This document shows, piece by piece, positions 9,480 to 18,704 of a stretch of 64,000 bases of DNA. Made by a program: the position numbers and the translations under genes. Each line of letters begins with the position of its first letter. Position 1 is the first letter of the stretch. The DNA comes from Chryseobacterium sp. CH25. Its GTDB lineage: Bacteria > Bacteroidota > Bacteroidia > Flavobacteriales > Weeksellaceae. The notes under the pieces were generated by a model. It made no database searches, had not been told where the DNA came from, and saw only the letters and a list, made by a program, of their open reading frames with translations. The stretch covers positions 186,001-250,000 of the forward strand of contig NZ_NRQT01000005.1 of NCBI RefSeq assembly GCF_004119455.1. Direction: 5' to 3'.

Positions 9480-11195
9480 ATGAACACATTAGAAAAAGCG
9501 AAACTTTGGTTAAGTGAGACCTTCGATGAAGAAACGAGAAAGGCAGTACAGGCATTAATCGACAGCAATTCCCCGGATCTGGAAGATTCTTTCTACAGAG
9601 AACTGGAATTCGGAACAGGAGGAATGCGTGGAATTATGGGAGTAGGAACCAACCGCTTAAATAAATATACACTAGGACAGGCAACTCAGGGATTAGCTAA
9701 CTATATGCTTGAGCAGTTTAAAGGAGAGGAGATCAAGGTGGCCATTGCCTATGATGTGCGTCACAATTCAAAAGAATTTGGAAAACTGGTAGCAGATGTT
9801 TTAACAGCAAACGGAATTAAAGTATTGCTTTTCAAAGATCACAGACCAACTCCTGAACTTTCTTTCACGGTTCGTGATAAAAAATGTAACGGAGGAATCG
9901 TATTAACGGCTTCTCACAATCCACCAGAATATAACGGATACAAAGTATATTGGAATGACGGAGCTCAGATTGTTCCGCCAAATGATGAAGCCATCATCAA
10001 AGAAGTATATTCTGTGAAATTTGAAGAAATCAAGTTCAACGGAAATGATGATCTGATTGAATGGATTGGAGAAGAACAGGATGACGTATACATTGATGCA
10101 TGTATTGAAAATTCTACTTACCAGAACGAAGGAAAAGAAAACTTAAATATTGTTTTCACTTCTATCCACGGTACAACTTATACTACAATTCCTAAAGCAT
10201 TAGCAAAAGCAGGGTTCAAGAAAGTAGACCTTGTGAAAGAGCAGATGATCCCTAGCGGAAATTTCCCTACAGTAGAATCTCCAAACCCGGAAGAACCAGC
10301 TGCGTTGGAAATGGCGATGGATCTTGCAAAAATTACCAATGCAGACATCGTTATCGGAACAGACCCGGATGGGGACAGATTAGGAATTGCGGTAAGAAAT
10401 CTTGATGGTGAAATTCAGTTATTGAATGGTAACCAAACCAATACGATCCTTACTTATTATATCCTGAACGAATGGAGAAAACAGGGAAGAATTACCGGAA
10501 AAGAATTCATTGGTTCTACCATCGTTACTTCGGATATTTTCTATGATATTGCACAGAAATTCGGTGTTGAATGCAAAGTAGGTCTTACAGGATTCAAATG
10601 GATCGGAAAAATGATCCGTGAAGCAGAAGGAACTCAGAAGTTTGTATGTGGTGGAGAAGAAAGTTTTGGTTTCATGACAGGAGATTTCGTTCGTGATAAA
10701 GACTCTTGTGGAAGTATTCTTCTGGCTTGTGAAATTGCAGCTTGGTGTAAAGCTAATGGCAAAACAATGTATCAGTACATGATTGAGATCTATGAAGATC
10801 TGGGAATGTATTTTGAAGGATTAATCAATATTGTAAGAAAAGGAAGACAAGGTGCTGAAGAAATTCAGGATATGATGAAAAACTTCCGTGAAAACCCACC
10901 AAAAGAATTAGCTGGTTCATTAGTAGAAGTCGTAAAAGACTTTAAAGAACAGACAAGTCTTACCATTTCATCAGGAGAGAAGGCCGTAATGAATGAAATT
11001 CCACAGTCTAACGTATTAATTTACTATACTCAGGACGGAACTAAAGTTTGTGTAAGACCTTCAGGAACAGAGCCTAAAATTAAATTCTATGTTTCAGTAA
11101 AAGATGCCATCTCTTCTGAAGCCGATTTTAAAGATAAACTGAAATCATTGGAAGCTAAAATTCAGGCAGTTAAAACAGACTTAAATCTGGATTAA
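9480..11195 (+). CDS. Phospho-sugar mutase (phosphoglucomutase/phosphomannomutase family)
   Basis: A 571-residue alpha-D-phosphohexomutase of the long form usual in Bacteroidota. It interconverts sugar 1- and 6-phosphates for glycan and nucleotide-sugar supply in the cytoplasm. All landmarks are present in order: the substrate loop GTGGMRG near residue 43, the phosphoserine loop TASHNPPEYNGYK near 143, the metal-binding DPDGDR near 296, the sugar-binding GGEESFG near 395 and the phosphate-binding RPSGTEPKIKFY near the C-terminus. Spacing to the next gene is 18 bp, so the lipoprotein at 11214 may be co-transcribed. Sequence alone does not tell glucose from mannose specificity. Confidence 0.93.
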   Translation: MNTLEKAKLWLSETFDEETRKAVQALIDSNSPDLEDSFYRELEFGTGGMRGIMGVGTNRLNKYTLGQATQGLANYMLEQFKGEEIKVAIAYDVRHNSKEFGKLVADVLTANGIKVLLFKDHRPTPELSFTVRDKKCNGGIVLTASHNPPEYNGYKVYWNDGAQIVPPNDEAIIKEVYSVKFEEIKFNGNDDLIEWIGEEQDDVYIDACIENSTYQNEGKENLNIVFTSIHGTTYTTIPKALAKAGFKKVDLVKEQMIPSGNFPTVESPNPEEPAALEMAMDLAKITNADIVIGTDPDGDRLGIAVRNLDGEIQLLNGNQTNTILTYYILNEWRKQGRITGKEFIGSTIVTSDIFYDIAQKFGVECKVGLTGFKWIGKMIREAEGTQKFVCGGEESFGFMTGDFVRDKDSCGSILLACEIAAWCKANGKTMYQYMIEIYEDLGMYFEGLINIVRKGRQGAEEIQDMMKNFRENPPKELAGSLVEVVKDFKEQTSLTISSGEKAVMNEIPQSNVLIYYTQDGTKVCVRPSGTEPKIKFYVSVKDAISSEADFKDKLKSLEAKIQAVKTDLNLD

Positions 11196-11213
11196 TAATC
11201 TGATAAAACAACC

Positions 11214-12110
11214 ATGATTAAAAGAATTATAGCAGTTTACATACTGTCTGTAGCTGTAGTTTCCTGTAAAAAGGAAACTGCGGTTTCTGATGTAAAGCCT
11301 GCAAACGACTCAATCGCTAAAAACGAAACCAAAGAGGATCAGTACAAACCCATTGATACAGCTTGTTCTTCGGAAAATAAAACAGAAGATTATATTACAG
11401 CTTTACAATGGTACCGTACTAAAATAGACAGAGAGATTGCAGGAAACAGTCCGGAGAAGAACAATAAAGTGTACGAAGATTATTTGAAAATAAGAGAGAA
11501 ATACACTGATTGTTTAAATACTTCCCAAGCTGAGGTACTTGACAAATATGTTGATTATCATACAGGACCGGATACCTATAATTTGCCGGATAACATAAAG
11601 AAAATAGCTGCCGAACTGAATAAAGCAGGTCTTGAATTCCGCGAAATGGGTGAAGGACTTACAGAAATTCATTCTTTGCCGGGATATTATGAATCTGTTT
11701 TCAAAAATAAGATAACTCCTGATTATACTGCCTACATCTCACAGATGGCAAAAGATAATAAAGAGAATTATGCTGTGAATGGAGGACTGTTAATTACCTG
11801 GGAAGAGCTGGGAGATCGATTGATCGAGTGGGAGAATTTTATAAATAAATTTCCTAAAAGCCCATTAATAAAGAAAGCAAAAGAAAATTATCACAATTAC
11901 TTGCTGGATTATCTCCTGGGGATGGATAGCGATCGGATTTATGATAGTGAAGAAGGAAAAATTTATGATGATAAAAGAGAAGCATACAATGCACTCATCA
12001 AAAAATATCCAAACTCTGCTACTGCAAAAAAAACTAAAGAACTAATAGCCGCCTATGACTCCCACATACCTGTGGATCAAATAGAAAACAAAATTAATCT
12101 GAGTAGATAA
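11214..12110 (+). CDS. Lipoprotein with two TPR-like C-terminal repeats
   Basis: A 298-residue protein with a lipoprotein signal (VAVVSCKK, Cys 18) and a low-complexity acidic/Lys linker. The rest is helical. Two related segments near residues 205-225 (WENFINKFPKSPLIKKA) and 258-280 (YNALIKKYPNSATAKKT) match the Y/W..F...FP.S......A pattern of tetratricopeptide repeats seen in outer-membrane lipoproteins such as BamD. I do not recognise the exact family. It follows the phosphohexomutase by 18 bp and precedes an aminotransferase by 27 bp on the same strand. Confidence 0.65.
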   Translation: MIKRIIAVYILSVAVVSCKKETAVSDVKPANDSIAKNETKEDQYKPIDTACSSENKTEDYITALQWYRTKIDREIAGNSPEKNNKVYEDYLKIREKYTDCLNTSQAEVLDKYVDYHTGPDTYNLPDNIKKIAAELNKAGLEFREMGEGLTEIHSLPGYYESVFKNKITPDYTAYISQMAKDNKENYAVNGGLLITWEELGDRLIEWENFINKFPKSPLIKKAKENYHNYLLDYLLGMDSDRIYDSEEGKIYDDKREAYNALIKKYPNSATAKKTKELIAAYDSHIPVDQIENKINLSR

Positions 12111-12137
12111 TATTAGTAAATTTTAAATAAGAATAAA

Positions 12138-13391
12138 GTGAAAGTTTCAAAATTAGCAGCGAACCTGATCGGTTCTGAAATTGTAAAAATTGGTAACGAA
12201 GTAAATGATCTAAAAGCAAAAGGTGCAGAAATTGCCAATCTTACTATTGGTGACCTGAATTCTAACATCTATCCTATACCAGCATTGCTGAAGGAAGAAA
12301 TTCAGAAAGCCTATCAGAATAACCTGACAAACTATCCACCTGCCAACGGACTTTTATCTTTAAGAAAAGAAGTTTCCAAAGACTTGAAAAACAGATGGAA
12401 TCTTGATTACTCTCCAAACGATATTTTGATTACAGCTGGGTCAAGACCATTAATCTATGCTGTATATAAAACCATCGTAGACGAAGGAGACAAAGTAGTA
12501 TATCCTACACCATCATGGAATAATAACCACTATGCTTACCTTACTTCAGCCAATGCTGTAGAAGTAAAGACAAAGCCTGAAACGAACTTCCTTCCAACTG
12601 CAGACGATTTAAGACCTCATTTGGACGGTGCTGTTTTATTAGCACTTTGTTCACCACTGAACCCAACAGGAACTATGTTCACTAAAGAACAGCTTTCTGA
12701 AATCTGTGAATTGGTAATCGCTGAAAACAAGAAGAGAGGAGCAGATGAAAAGCCGTTATATCTAATGTATGACCAAATCTATTCTAACCTTACTTTCGGG
12801 GCAGAACACGTAGATCCGGTTTCTCTTTTCCCTGAAATGAAGGAATATACAGTATACATTGATGGTATTTCAAAATGTCTTGCAGCTACAGGAGTACGTG
12901 TAGGATGGGGATTCGGACCAGCTCATATCATTGATAAAATGAAGGCTCTTCTTACCCACGTAGGAGCATGGGCACCAAAACCGGAGCAGGAAGCTACTGC
13001 AAAGTTCTATGAAAACCCTGAAAATGTAAACGTATTCGTAGAAGACTTCAAAGCTAAATTAGAAGAAAGCTTAAAAGTTCTTCACGGTGGAGTTCAGGAT
13101 CTTAAAGGAAAAGGACTGGCAGTAGACAGCATTGAACCTATGGGAGCTCTTTATCTTACTATTAAACTAAATTATATCGGAAAAACAAAACCTGATGGAG
13201 CAGTTATTGAAAACTCTTCAGATCTTGTATTCTACTTAATTAATGAAGCAGGGGTTGCTTTAGTACCATTCTCAGCATTCGGAGAAGACAAATCTGAACC
13301 TTGGTTCCGTGCTTCTGTTGGAGGATTAGCTGTAGATGAGATCAAAGTAATGCTTCCGAAATTAGAAGCTGCTTTGAATAACCTGAAGTAA
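12138..13391 (+). CDS. Class I/II pyridoxal-phosphate aminotransferase
   Basis: A 417-residue fold type I aminotransferase starting at GTG (12138), which gives the family's usual MKVSKLAANLIGSEI start. Visible features are the N-terminal 'LTIGDLN' glycine segment, YPPANGLLSLR (substrate loop), the CSPLNPTG asparagine motif near residue 170, YDQIYSN (cofactor Asp/Tyr), and the Schiff-base lysine in GISKCLAATGVRVGW near 250, with the phosphate-binding Arg nearby. The C-terminal Arg that binds the alpha-carboxylate is probably in WFRASVGG. It resembles aspartate or aromatic aminotransferases; the exact substrate cannot be read from sequence. Confidence 0.88.
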   Translation: MKVSKLAANLIGSEIVKIGNEVNDLKAKGAEIANLTIGDLNSNIYPIPALLKEEIQKAYQNNLTNYPPANGLLSLRKEVSKDLKNRWNLDYSPNDILITAGSRPLIYAVYKTIVDEGDKVVYPTPSWNNNHYAYLTSANAVEVKTKPETNFLPTADDLRPHLDGAVLLALCSPLNPTGTMFTKEQLSEICELVIAENKKRGADEKPLYLMYDQIYSNLTFGAEHVDPVSLFPEMKEYTVYIDGISKCLAATGVRVGWGFGPAHIIDKMKALLTHVGAWAPKPEQEATAKFYENPENVNVFVEDFKAKLEESLKVLHGGVQDLKGKGLAVDSIEPMGALYLTIKLNYIGKTKPDGAVIENSSDLVFYLINEAGVALVPFSAFGEDKSEPWFRASVGGLAVDEIKVMLPKLEAALNNLK

Positions 13392-13410
13392 TTTTCAAAT
13401 AAAATATATG

Positions 13411-13484
13411 CCTCGACTCCGTTCAGCAAGACATTGTTAAACTTACAAATAGTATCAACAGTGTCACGCTGAGCGGAGTCGAAG
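13411..13484. repeat. Inverted repeat of the 'CTTCGACTCCGCTCAGC' type
   Basis: Arms at 13411-13427 and 13468-13484 are 17-bp inverted copies with two C/T differences that still pair as G-U in RNA, with a 40-bp loop. The arms are GC-rich in AT-rich surroundings. The arm sequence resembles a short palindromic element found scattered in many Bacteroidota genomes. It lies in the 115 bp after the aminotransferase and could also serve as a transcript end. Confidence 0.65.
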
Positions 13485-13506
13485 CGTTTTCAATACCCTA
13501 TAAACC

Positions 13507-14097
13507 ATGAAACTTCCCAGAAAATACTTCCTTGAAACAAAGATGCTGAGCTATTCCACCTTAGCTATCATTATTTTGGTCATTGTCTGTGTCTGGCTCT
13601 CCGGGAAAGGTGACCACCGGTCTTTATTTCAAAACTCTATCCTATCAACATCTATTTTAGCAGGAGCATTCTTCCTGTTTATCAGCCTTGGATTATATTA
13701 TGGATTGAAACTAAAAGATAATATTGGAAGCATTTTAAATAAAGAAAGAATAAAAAAATATTTTGATAAAACACCAGAGATTGGCAGTTTTGATTTTGAT
13801 CCACCAGCTGTAGGGGATGGTATAGGTGGGGCAGTACTTTCGGTTGTTGTATGGCTTCTATTTTCTATTTTACTAGTATTTCTTTCTTACTTTCTAGGTC
13901 TTTTCTTTTGGTCTGCCATTTTATTTCTGGCGGCCATGTTATACTGGATCTTCTTTAGAGCATTACGCCATGTCTTTAAAAACTCAGGAAAATGTAAAGG
14001 GAACATTGTAAAGAACTTTGGATTAGGCTTTCTATACTCATTTCTCTATATTTTCTGGATCTACGGAATCATTTTCCTAATCAATTATATTAACTAG
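13507..14097 (+). CDS. Integral membrane protein of unknown function
   Basis: A 196-residue membrane protein with about four to five hydrophobic segments (near residues 15-33, 48-68, 112-160 as a hairpin, and 175-195). A cytosolic loop between the second and third segments contains RIKKYFDKTPEIGSFDFDPP. There is no recognised domain. It stands alone between an inverted repeat and the PAP2 phosphatase gene, each on the same strand but with its own gap. Confidence 0.6.
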   Translation: MKLPRKYFLETKMLSYSTLAIIILVIVCVWLSGKGDHRSLFQNSILSTSILAGAFFLFISLGLYYGLKLKDNIGSILNKERIKKYFDKTPEIGSFDFDPPAVGDGIGGAVLSVVVWLLFSILLVFLSYFLGLFFWSAILFLAAMLYWIFFRALRHVFKNSGKCKGNIVKNFGLGFLYSFLYIFWIYGIIFLINYIN

Positions 14098-14154
14098 GGC
14101 ATGGTTGCTATTTTATAAAAAAATTAAATAAATATTAAAAATTAAGCAAACATT

Positions 14155-14185
14155 TTGCACGAAAGTCAACAAGGAATTACCTTTG
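14155..14185 (+). promoter_or_regulatory. Bacteroidota-type promoter for the PAP2 phosphatase gene
   Basis: TTG at 14155-14157 and an exact TAnnTTTG (TACCTTTG) at 14178-14185 are separated by 20 nt. Transcription would start some 40 nt before the ATG at 14230. Confidence 0.6.
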
Positions 14186-14229
14186 GGACTTTTATAAGCT
14201 AAGAATAAACAGGGTTGAAAACAACAACG

Positions 14230-15219
14230 ATGAAAAAATTGAGATTTTTGCTACTGCCAATGTCTATATTGGTATGTTCACAGGAAGTGGATACATTGCA
14301 GGTAAAAGAACTGACGCCTGCTGCACCGGACTTACCTAAAGTACAGACCTACACGCTAAAAGATGGTTCTGTACGAACATATCCAAAGCCTAAACTGCTG
14401 GATTTTGTAACCAAACTTCCCCGAAATTTTATTGACACCAATAAAGATTTTGTAGCAAAAGATCATGCCTATTATTTAGGAGGTGCTGTTGCTTCAACGT
14501 TGATTCTTTTACCTTTTGACCAGAAATTAATTGATAATTCAAGAGAACTGGGAGAAAGATGGGGAATGGATAAAGATAACAATTACAGCAAAGTAGGAGG
14601 TGTCTTCAAAATTCCTAAAGATATCGGATCTGCATTATACCTGATTGGAAATGGTTCTACGTTGGTAATATTGGGAATCGGTTTTGGAACGTACGGTTTA
14701 ATTAAAAATGATTACAGAGCTCAGGCCACAGCCAGTGGATTAATGGAAAGTTTAATTCTTTCCGGAGTTTTCACCCAAACCATCAAAAGGATTACCGGAA
14801 GAGAAAGCCCGTTCATCGCAGAAGAAAATGGTAATAAAGGCGGTGCATGGAATCCTTTTCCAAGTTTTTCAGCATTTGCAAAAAATACATCAAACTATGA
14901 TGCAATGCCATCCGGTCACTTAACCACATTTATGGCAGGAATTACTGTAATTGCAGACAACTATCCCGATGCACGATGGATAAAACCTGTAGGATACACA
15001 TTAGCCGGAGCTTTATGTTTCCAGATGATGCAGAGTAAAGTGCACTGGGCTTCAGATTATCCGTTAGCTTTATTAATGGGGTATTTCATTGGGAAAACTA
15101 TATCAAAAAGCCGATATACGTCATCAGAAGGTACCATAGGGAAAACAAAATATAAATTTGATCTTATGGCATCCCGCCAGTGGGAATATAATATGGTAGG
15201 GGTAAAACTATCATTTTAA
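14230..15219 (+). CDS. PAP2-family phosphatase (exported)
   Basis: A 329-residue protein starting at the ATG at 14230; the TTG five codons upstream gives a less typical signal. A signal peptide ends near CSQEV. The type 2 phosphatidic acid phosphatase motifs are present in order: a variant KRITGRESPF for motif 1, PSGHLTTFMAG for motif 2 (general-acid His) and KVHWASDYPLALLMG for motif 3 (nucleophile His and Asp). Hydrophobic helices surround them. Family members remove phosphate from lipid A, undecaprenyl pyrophosphate or phosphatidylglycerol phosphate at the periplasmic face; which one applies here is not visible. A strong promoter precedes it and a strong terminator follows. Confidence 0.85.
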   Translation: MKKLRFLLLPMSILVCSQEVDTLQVKELTPAAPDLPKVQTYTLKDGSVRTYPKPKLLDFVTKLPRNFIDTNKDFVAKDHAYYLGGAVASTLILLPFDQKLIDNSRELGERWGMDKDNNYSKVGGVFKIPKDIGSALYLIGNGSTLVILGIGFGTYGLIKNDYRAQATASGLMESLILSGVFTQTIKRITGRESPFIAEENGNKGGAWNPFPSFSAFAKNTSNYDAMPSGHLTTFMAGITVIADNYPDARWIKPVGYTLAGALCFQMMQSKVHWASDYPLALLMGYFIGKTISKSRYTSSEGTIGKTKYKFDLMASRQWEYNMVGVKLSF

Positions 15220-15524
15220 TTAGGAAATATAGACGCTTTGCTATTCTGACAAAGAAGTTGCCTCATATATAATCCTAGATTCGGCATTTTAATTATCGAC
15301 TCATTTAAAAATCTATACCCGATTCTCACATTTTCATTGAAGATGTGGGAATTTTGTTTTTGGAGAAAGTGAAAAATCACAGGATTTAAGGGGGAAATTG
15401 AGCATAATAATACTTTTTATAGAACAAACTAAAATAGTTTTCACTATTTTTGGTCTAAATAAGCCATATAATCCACTTTTCTGGAAATAAAGGCTTGAAA
15501 AGACTTAATTAATTATTGTACTGA
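15220..15524. other. Intergenic region between the PAP2 gene and kdsB
   Basis: These 305 bp contain the terminator at 15322-15362. They also hold a small AAAATAG/CTATTTT dyad at about 15431-15450 overlapping a TATTTTTG -7-like element at 15445-15452, 73 bp before kdsB. No gene is seen. Confidence 0.5.
15322..15362 (+). terminator. Terminator after the PAP2 phosphatase gene
   Basis: A 14-bp stem (arms 15322-15335 and 15339-15352, two G-U pairs) with a 3-nt loop is followed by TTTTGTTTTT. Confidence 0.75.
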
Positions 15525-16247
15525 ATGAAAATAATCGCTGTTATCCCTGCACGCTATGAAGCAAGCCGTTTTCCCGGAAAACTGATGCAGATATTGGGAG
15601 AAAAAACCGTTATTACCACTACTTACCAGAATGTGGTGGAAACCGGACTGTTTGATGAAGTATTTGTAGCCACAGATTCTGAAATCATTTTAGATGAAAT
15701 CACTAAAAATGGCGGAAAAGCTGTAATGACAGGACAACACGAAACAGGAAGCGACCGTATTGCGGAAGCGGTACAGAACATCGATTGTGATATTGTTATC
15801 AATGTTCAGGGAGATGAGCCATTCCTTAAGCTGGAACCTTTGAAACAGCTAATTGAAGTTTTTAAACAGGATGATCAGCAGGAAATTTCCTTAGCTTCTC
15901 TAAAAATAAAACTCTCTGAAAAAGAAGAAATAGAAAACCCGAATAACGTAAAAGTAATTACGGATAATAACGGTTTTGCACTATATTTCAGTCGTTCTGC
16001 TATTCCTTATCATAGAGAAATTTCCTATGATGTGAGCTACTTTAAACATATTGGGGTATATGCCTTCAGAAAAGAAGCTTTATTACAGTTTTCAACATTG
16101 GAAATGAAACCCTTGGAGATCTCCGAGAAAATAGAATGTATCCGCTACCTGGAATACGGAATGAAAATCAAAATGATAGAAACCAATTTCGTTGGAGTAG
16201 GAATTGATACACCAGAAGACCTGGAAAAAGCAAGGAAGTTAATCTAA
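15525..16247 (+). CDS. kdsB: 3-deoxy-manno-octulosonate cytidylyltransferase
   Basis: A 240-residue CMP-Kdo synthetase, the usual family length. It activates Kdo with CTP for lipopolysaccharide inner-core synthesis. Motifs: [13 protein letters not shown] at the N-terminus (nucleotide-binding loop), [27 protein letters not shown] near residue 100 (metal/CTP site), FSRSAIPYH, and [12 protein letters not shown] near 182. The Kdo-8-phosphate synthase gene kdsA is in the same window at 39.9 kb but not linked. It is a stand-alone gene with flanking gaps. Confidence 0.96.
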   Translation: MKIIAVIPARYEASRFPGKLMQILGEKTVITTTYQNVVETGLFDEVFVATDSEIILDEITKNGGKAVMTGQHETGSDRIAEAVQNIDCDIVINVQGDEPFLKLEPLKQLIEVFKQDDQQEISLASLKIKLSEKEEIENPNNVKVITDNNGFALYFSRSAIPYHREISYDVSYFKHIGVYAFRKEALLQFSTLEMKPLEISEKIECIRYLEYGMKIKMIETNFVGVGIDTPEDLEKARKLI

Positions 16248-16464
16248 TCTGAAAATTTGGAAATGTGATAATTTGAGAATAAAGTCATTCCAAACTTTAC
16301 TTTTCAGCCTTATTGCTTTTTATCCCAATTCCTCTTATATTTGAAATGATAAATAAGTTGTAAAGAAGACTGGAGACTGATTTTTAAATCTGATCTCTTA
16401 AAATAAGAAACAAGTGACACTTGATTTTTAGAGCTTCTTTGAATAACTGTTTTAATAAAATTAA

Positions 16465-17130
16465 ATGAAAAAAATAATATACTTAGTCCTTTTTACTGTT
16501 ACAAGTTCATTGTGTTATGGGCAGACTGCAAAGGAAATTATAGATAAAAATATTGAACTATCAGGAGGTTTAACCAACTGGAAACTTTTAAACTCCGTAT
16601 TGCTGCAAGGGAAAGTTGTATTAGGAATCAAAGATGAATATCCTATAAAAATTTATCAGCAGCGTCCCAATCTTACCAAAACAATTATTGTGATTGAGGG
16701 TAAGGAAACTGCCATTGAAGGTTTTGACGGAAACAAAGGCTATGCAATGAATTATGCAGCCAATAAACTTCAGGTATATCCGGAGTATGTACCGGAAAGT
16801 TTTGATAACGATTTTATTGACTGGGAAAATAAAGGTTTTGATGCCAAATACCTTGGGAAAGAAAAAGTAGGCGAGATCTATTGCCATAAAGTAGAACTTA
16901 CCAAGAACGTGAATAAGAACATGTATTATTTTGATACAAAAACGTATATGCTTTTGAAGGAAATCAAAAAAGATGAAACCGTAGTATATTCCGATTATAA
17001 AAAAGTAGGAAATCTTACAATGCCTTTCAGAATAGAATCTTCAAGCCCTAAAAAAGACGGTGATTATGTGATGCTCCTTAATAGAGTAGACGTTAACAAA
17101 GTTTTTCCTGCTAATATTTTTAAGTTTTAA
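16465..17130 (+). CDS. Secreted LolA/LppX-like protein
   Basis: A 221-residue exported protein with a signal peptide cleaved near CYGQ. The mature part has alternating beta strands with 'ENKGFDAKYLGKEKVGEIYCHKVEL' and 'TYMLLKEIKKDETVVYSDYKKVGNLTMP', the layout of the LolA/LppX lipoprotein-carrier fold (outer membrane lipoprotein-sorting-like proteins of Bacteroidota). It ends in ...FPANIFKF. The fold assignment is based on pattern and is moderate; the ligand is unknown. The glutathione peroxidase gene follows after 37 bp and could be co-transcribed. Confidence 0.6.
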   Translation: MKKIIYLVLFTVTSSLCYGQTAKEIIDKNIELSGGLTNWKLLNSVLLQGKVVLGIKDEYPIKIYQQRPNLTKTIIVIEGKETAIEGFDGNKGYAMNYAANKLQVYPEYVPESFDNDFIDWENKGFDAKYLGKEKVGEIYCHKVELTKNVNKNMYYFDTKTYMLLKEIKKDETVVYSDYKKVGNLTMPFRIESSSPKKDGDYVMLLNRVDVNKVFPANIFKF

Positions 17131-17167
17131 TTCATCTGCAGTTTCTGCTGCATAAAATTTATAAGAA

Positions 17168-17743
17168 ATGAAAAATATTTTTTTAATGCTGCTTTCTTTT
17201 ATAGCATTTCTGCAAAGCTGCACCAATCAAAAAAGTGAAATTTCTCAAGCCAAAACCAAAGAACTTATGGGAAAAACAATATATGACTTTAAAGTAGAAA
17301 GCCTTGACGGTAAAGAAATTAATTTCGCCGATTTTAAAGGAAAAAAGATTCTGATCGTGAATACAGCTTCAGAGTGTGGATTTACCCCTCAGTATGCAGA
17401 TCTGGAAAAAGTATATGAAGAATATAAAGATAAATTGGTGATTGTAGGTTTCCCTGCCAACAACTTCGGCGGACAGGAACCTGGAAGTAATGCTGAAATC
17501 GGAACATTCTGCCAGAAAAATTATGGAGTAACATTCCCAATGGCAGCAAAAGTTTCTGTAAAAGGAGATGACACCGCACCAATCTTTAAATATTTAACAG
17601 AACAGGAATTAAACGGAGTAAAAAATACAACTATTCTTTGGAACTTCACCAAATTCCTGATCGATGAAAATGGAAAACTGATTGATAGCTATGTAAGTAC
17701 AACAAAACCTACAAGCGAATCAATTACAAAGCATTTGAAATAA
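17168..17743 (+). CDS. Glutathione peroxidase family thiol peroxidase, lipoprotein form
   Basis: A 191-residue thioredoxin-fold peroxidase with a lipoprotein-like signal (FLQSCTN, Cys 18). The active-site segment NTASECGFTPQYADLEKVY near residue 70 carries Cys in place of selenocysteine. The tetrad partners are in GFPANNFGGQEPG (Gln) and ILWNFTKFLID (Trp, Asn). A second Cys, in GTFCQKNYG, could be the resolving Cys of the thioredoxin-dependent type. It reduces hydroperoxides, probably in the periplasm. A hairpin terminator follows. Confidence 0.92.
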   Translation: MKNIFLMLLSFIAFLQSCTNQKSEISQAKTKELMGKTIYDFKVESLDGKEINFADFKGKKILIVNTASECGFTPQYADLEKVYEEYKDKLVIVGFPANNFGGQEPGSNAEIGTFCQKNYGVTFPMAAKVSVKGDDTAPIFKYLTEQELNGVKNTTILWNFTKFLIDENGKLIDSYVSTTKPTSESITKHLK

Positions 17744-17770
17744 GAAATTTTTAAAAATATATTTTTACAG

Positions 17771-17798
17771 AGTGGATGGTTACATCCACTTTTTTTAT
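17771..17798 (+). terminator. Terminator after the peroxidase gene, adjoining a -7 promoter element
   Basis: An AGTGGATG/CATCCACT stem with a 4-nt loop is followed by seven T. The T-run leads straight into TATTTTTG (17796-17803), an exact -7 match that ends only 4 nt before the next gene's ATG at 17808. Confidence 0.75.
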
Positions 17799-17807
17799 TT
17801 TTGCACC

Positions 17808-18599
17808 ATGAAAAAGCTATTAACGATTTTTATACTGATCCTTTCTGTGAAAGGGTTTTCACAAAGTTATTTTTCAGGAAAATTCAACTATTGTACCCCT
17901 AAAAAAGAAGAATCTAAAAAGAAATTTGATGCAGTAATCAAAGCACTGCAGTTTCCAAATCTTTATGAGAAAGCAAGTTATACTATGGTGAAAGTTGCAG
18001 CCCAGGATTCCACTTATTGTGATGCATATTTTATGGCAGGATATCTTTTCAGATTACAGGACAAATATGAAGAAGCTTTTGCTTACTATTATGTAGCGGA
18101 CAGCTTAGCCCAAAATAGATCTCTGGAATTTAAGCAAAATTTAGCTACTGAAATGATGAGAGGCGAACGGGCTGATTTGGCAAGAGAAAAGTATGAGGAA
18201 ATGGTAAAATATTTTCCTAACAGTCCGGAAGGGTATTATGGTATAGCGAATACTGCAATTGTTTTGAATGATTTTGATAATGGATTAAACAATTTGAAAA
18301 AGGCTGAAAAACTGTATGAAAGTTCTGGAGAAGTAAAGGAGGATGTAAAATATATGTACGGAATGCTGAATTGTCTTAAAGAAAATTACGAAGAAGCACT
18401 GCCTTATTTTGATGAAGTATATTTTAAATATAAAAAAGATGTAGGGTATTTATCCCTTTATGCACTTACATTAATAAAAGTTGGAAAGAGCAGGAATGAT
18501 GAAAAAATGATTAAAAAAGCCTGGAAGACTTATGAGAAAATAAAAGATGTACAGGTACCTGAAGACCTTGCTAAAAAGATAAAACAAGAATTTTCTTAA
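17808..18599 (+). CDS. Exported tetratricopeptide-repeat protein
   Basis: A 263-residue protein starting at the ATG at 17808; the open frame starts earlier inside the terminator hairpin, so the shorter form is correct. The signal peptide ends near KGFSQ. Several TPR units follow: AYFMAGYLFRLQDKYEEAF, ARAKYEEMVKYFPNSPEGY-type, GIANTAIVLNDFDNGLNNL and LNCLKENYEEALPYFDE. It probably mediates protein contacts in the periplasm or at the outer membrane. The start codon lies just behind a -7 element, so the transcript may be almost leaderless. Confidence 0.7.
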   Translation: MKKLLTIFILILSVKGFSQSYFSGKFNYCTPKKEESKKKFDAVIKALQFPNLYEKASYTMVKVAAQDSTYCDAYFMAGYLFRLQDKYEEAFAYYYVADSLAQNRSLEFKQNLATEMMRGERADLAREKYEEMVKYFPNSPEGYYGIANTAIVLNDFDNGLNNLKKAEKLYESSGEVKEDVKYMYGMLNCLKENYEEALPYFDEVYFKYKKDVGYLSLYALTLIKVGKSRNDEKMIKKAWKTYEKIKDVQVPEDLAKKIKQEFS

Positions 18600-18704
18600 A
18601 ATACAAACTAAACTCAAACATCTGTGTAAATCTGCGAAAATCTATGGTTGAAATAAATATTCCCACAGATTCCACGGATTTCCACAGATGTTTATTTTTA
18701 ATAA

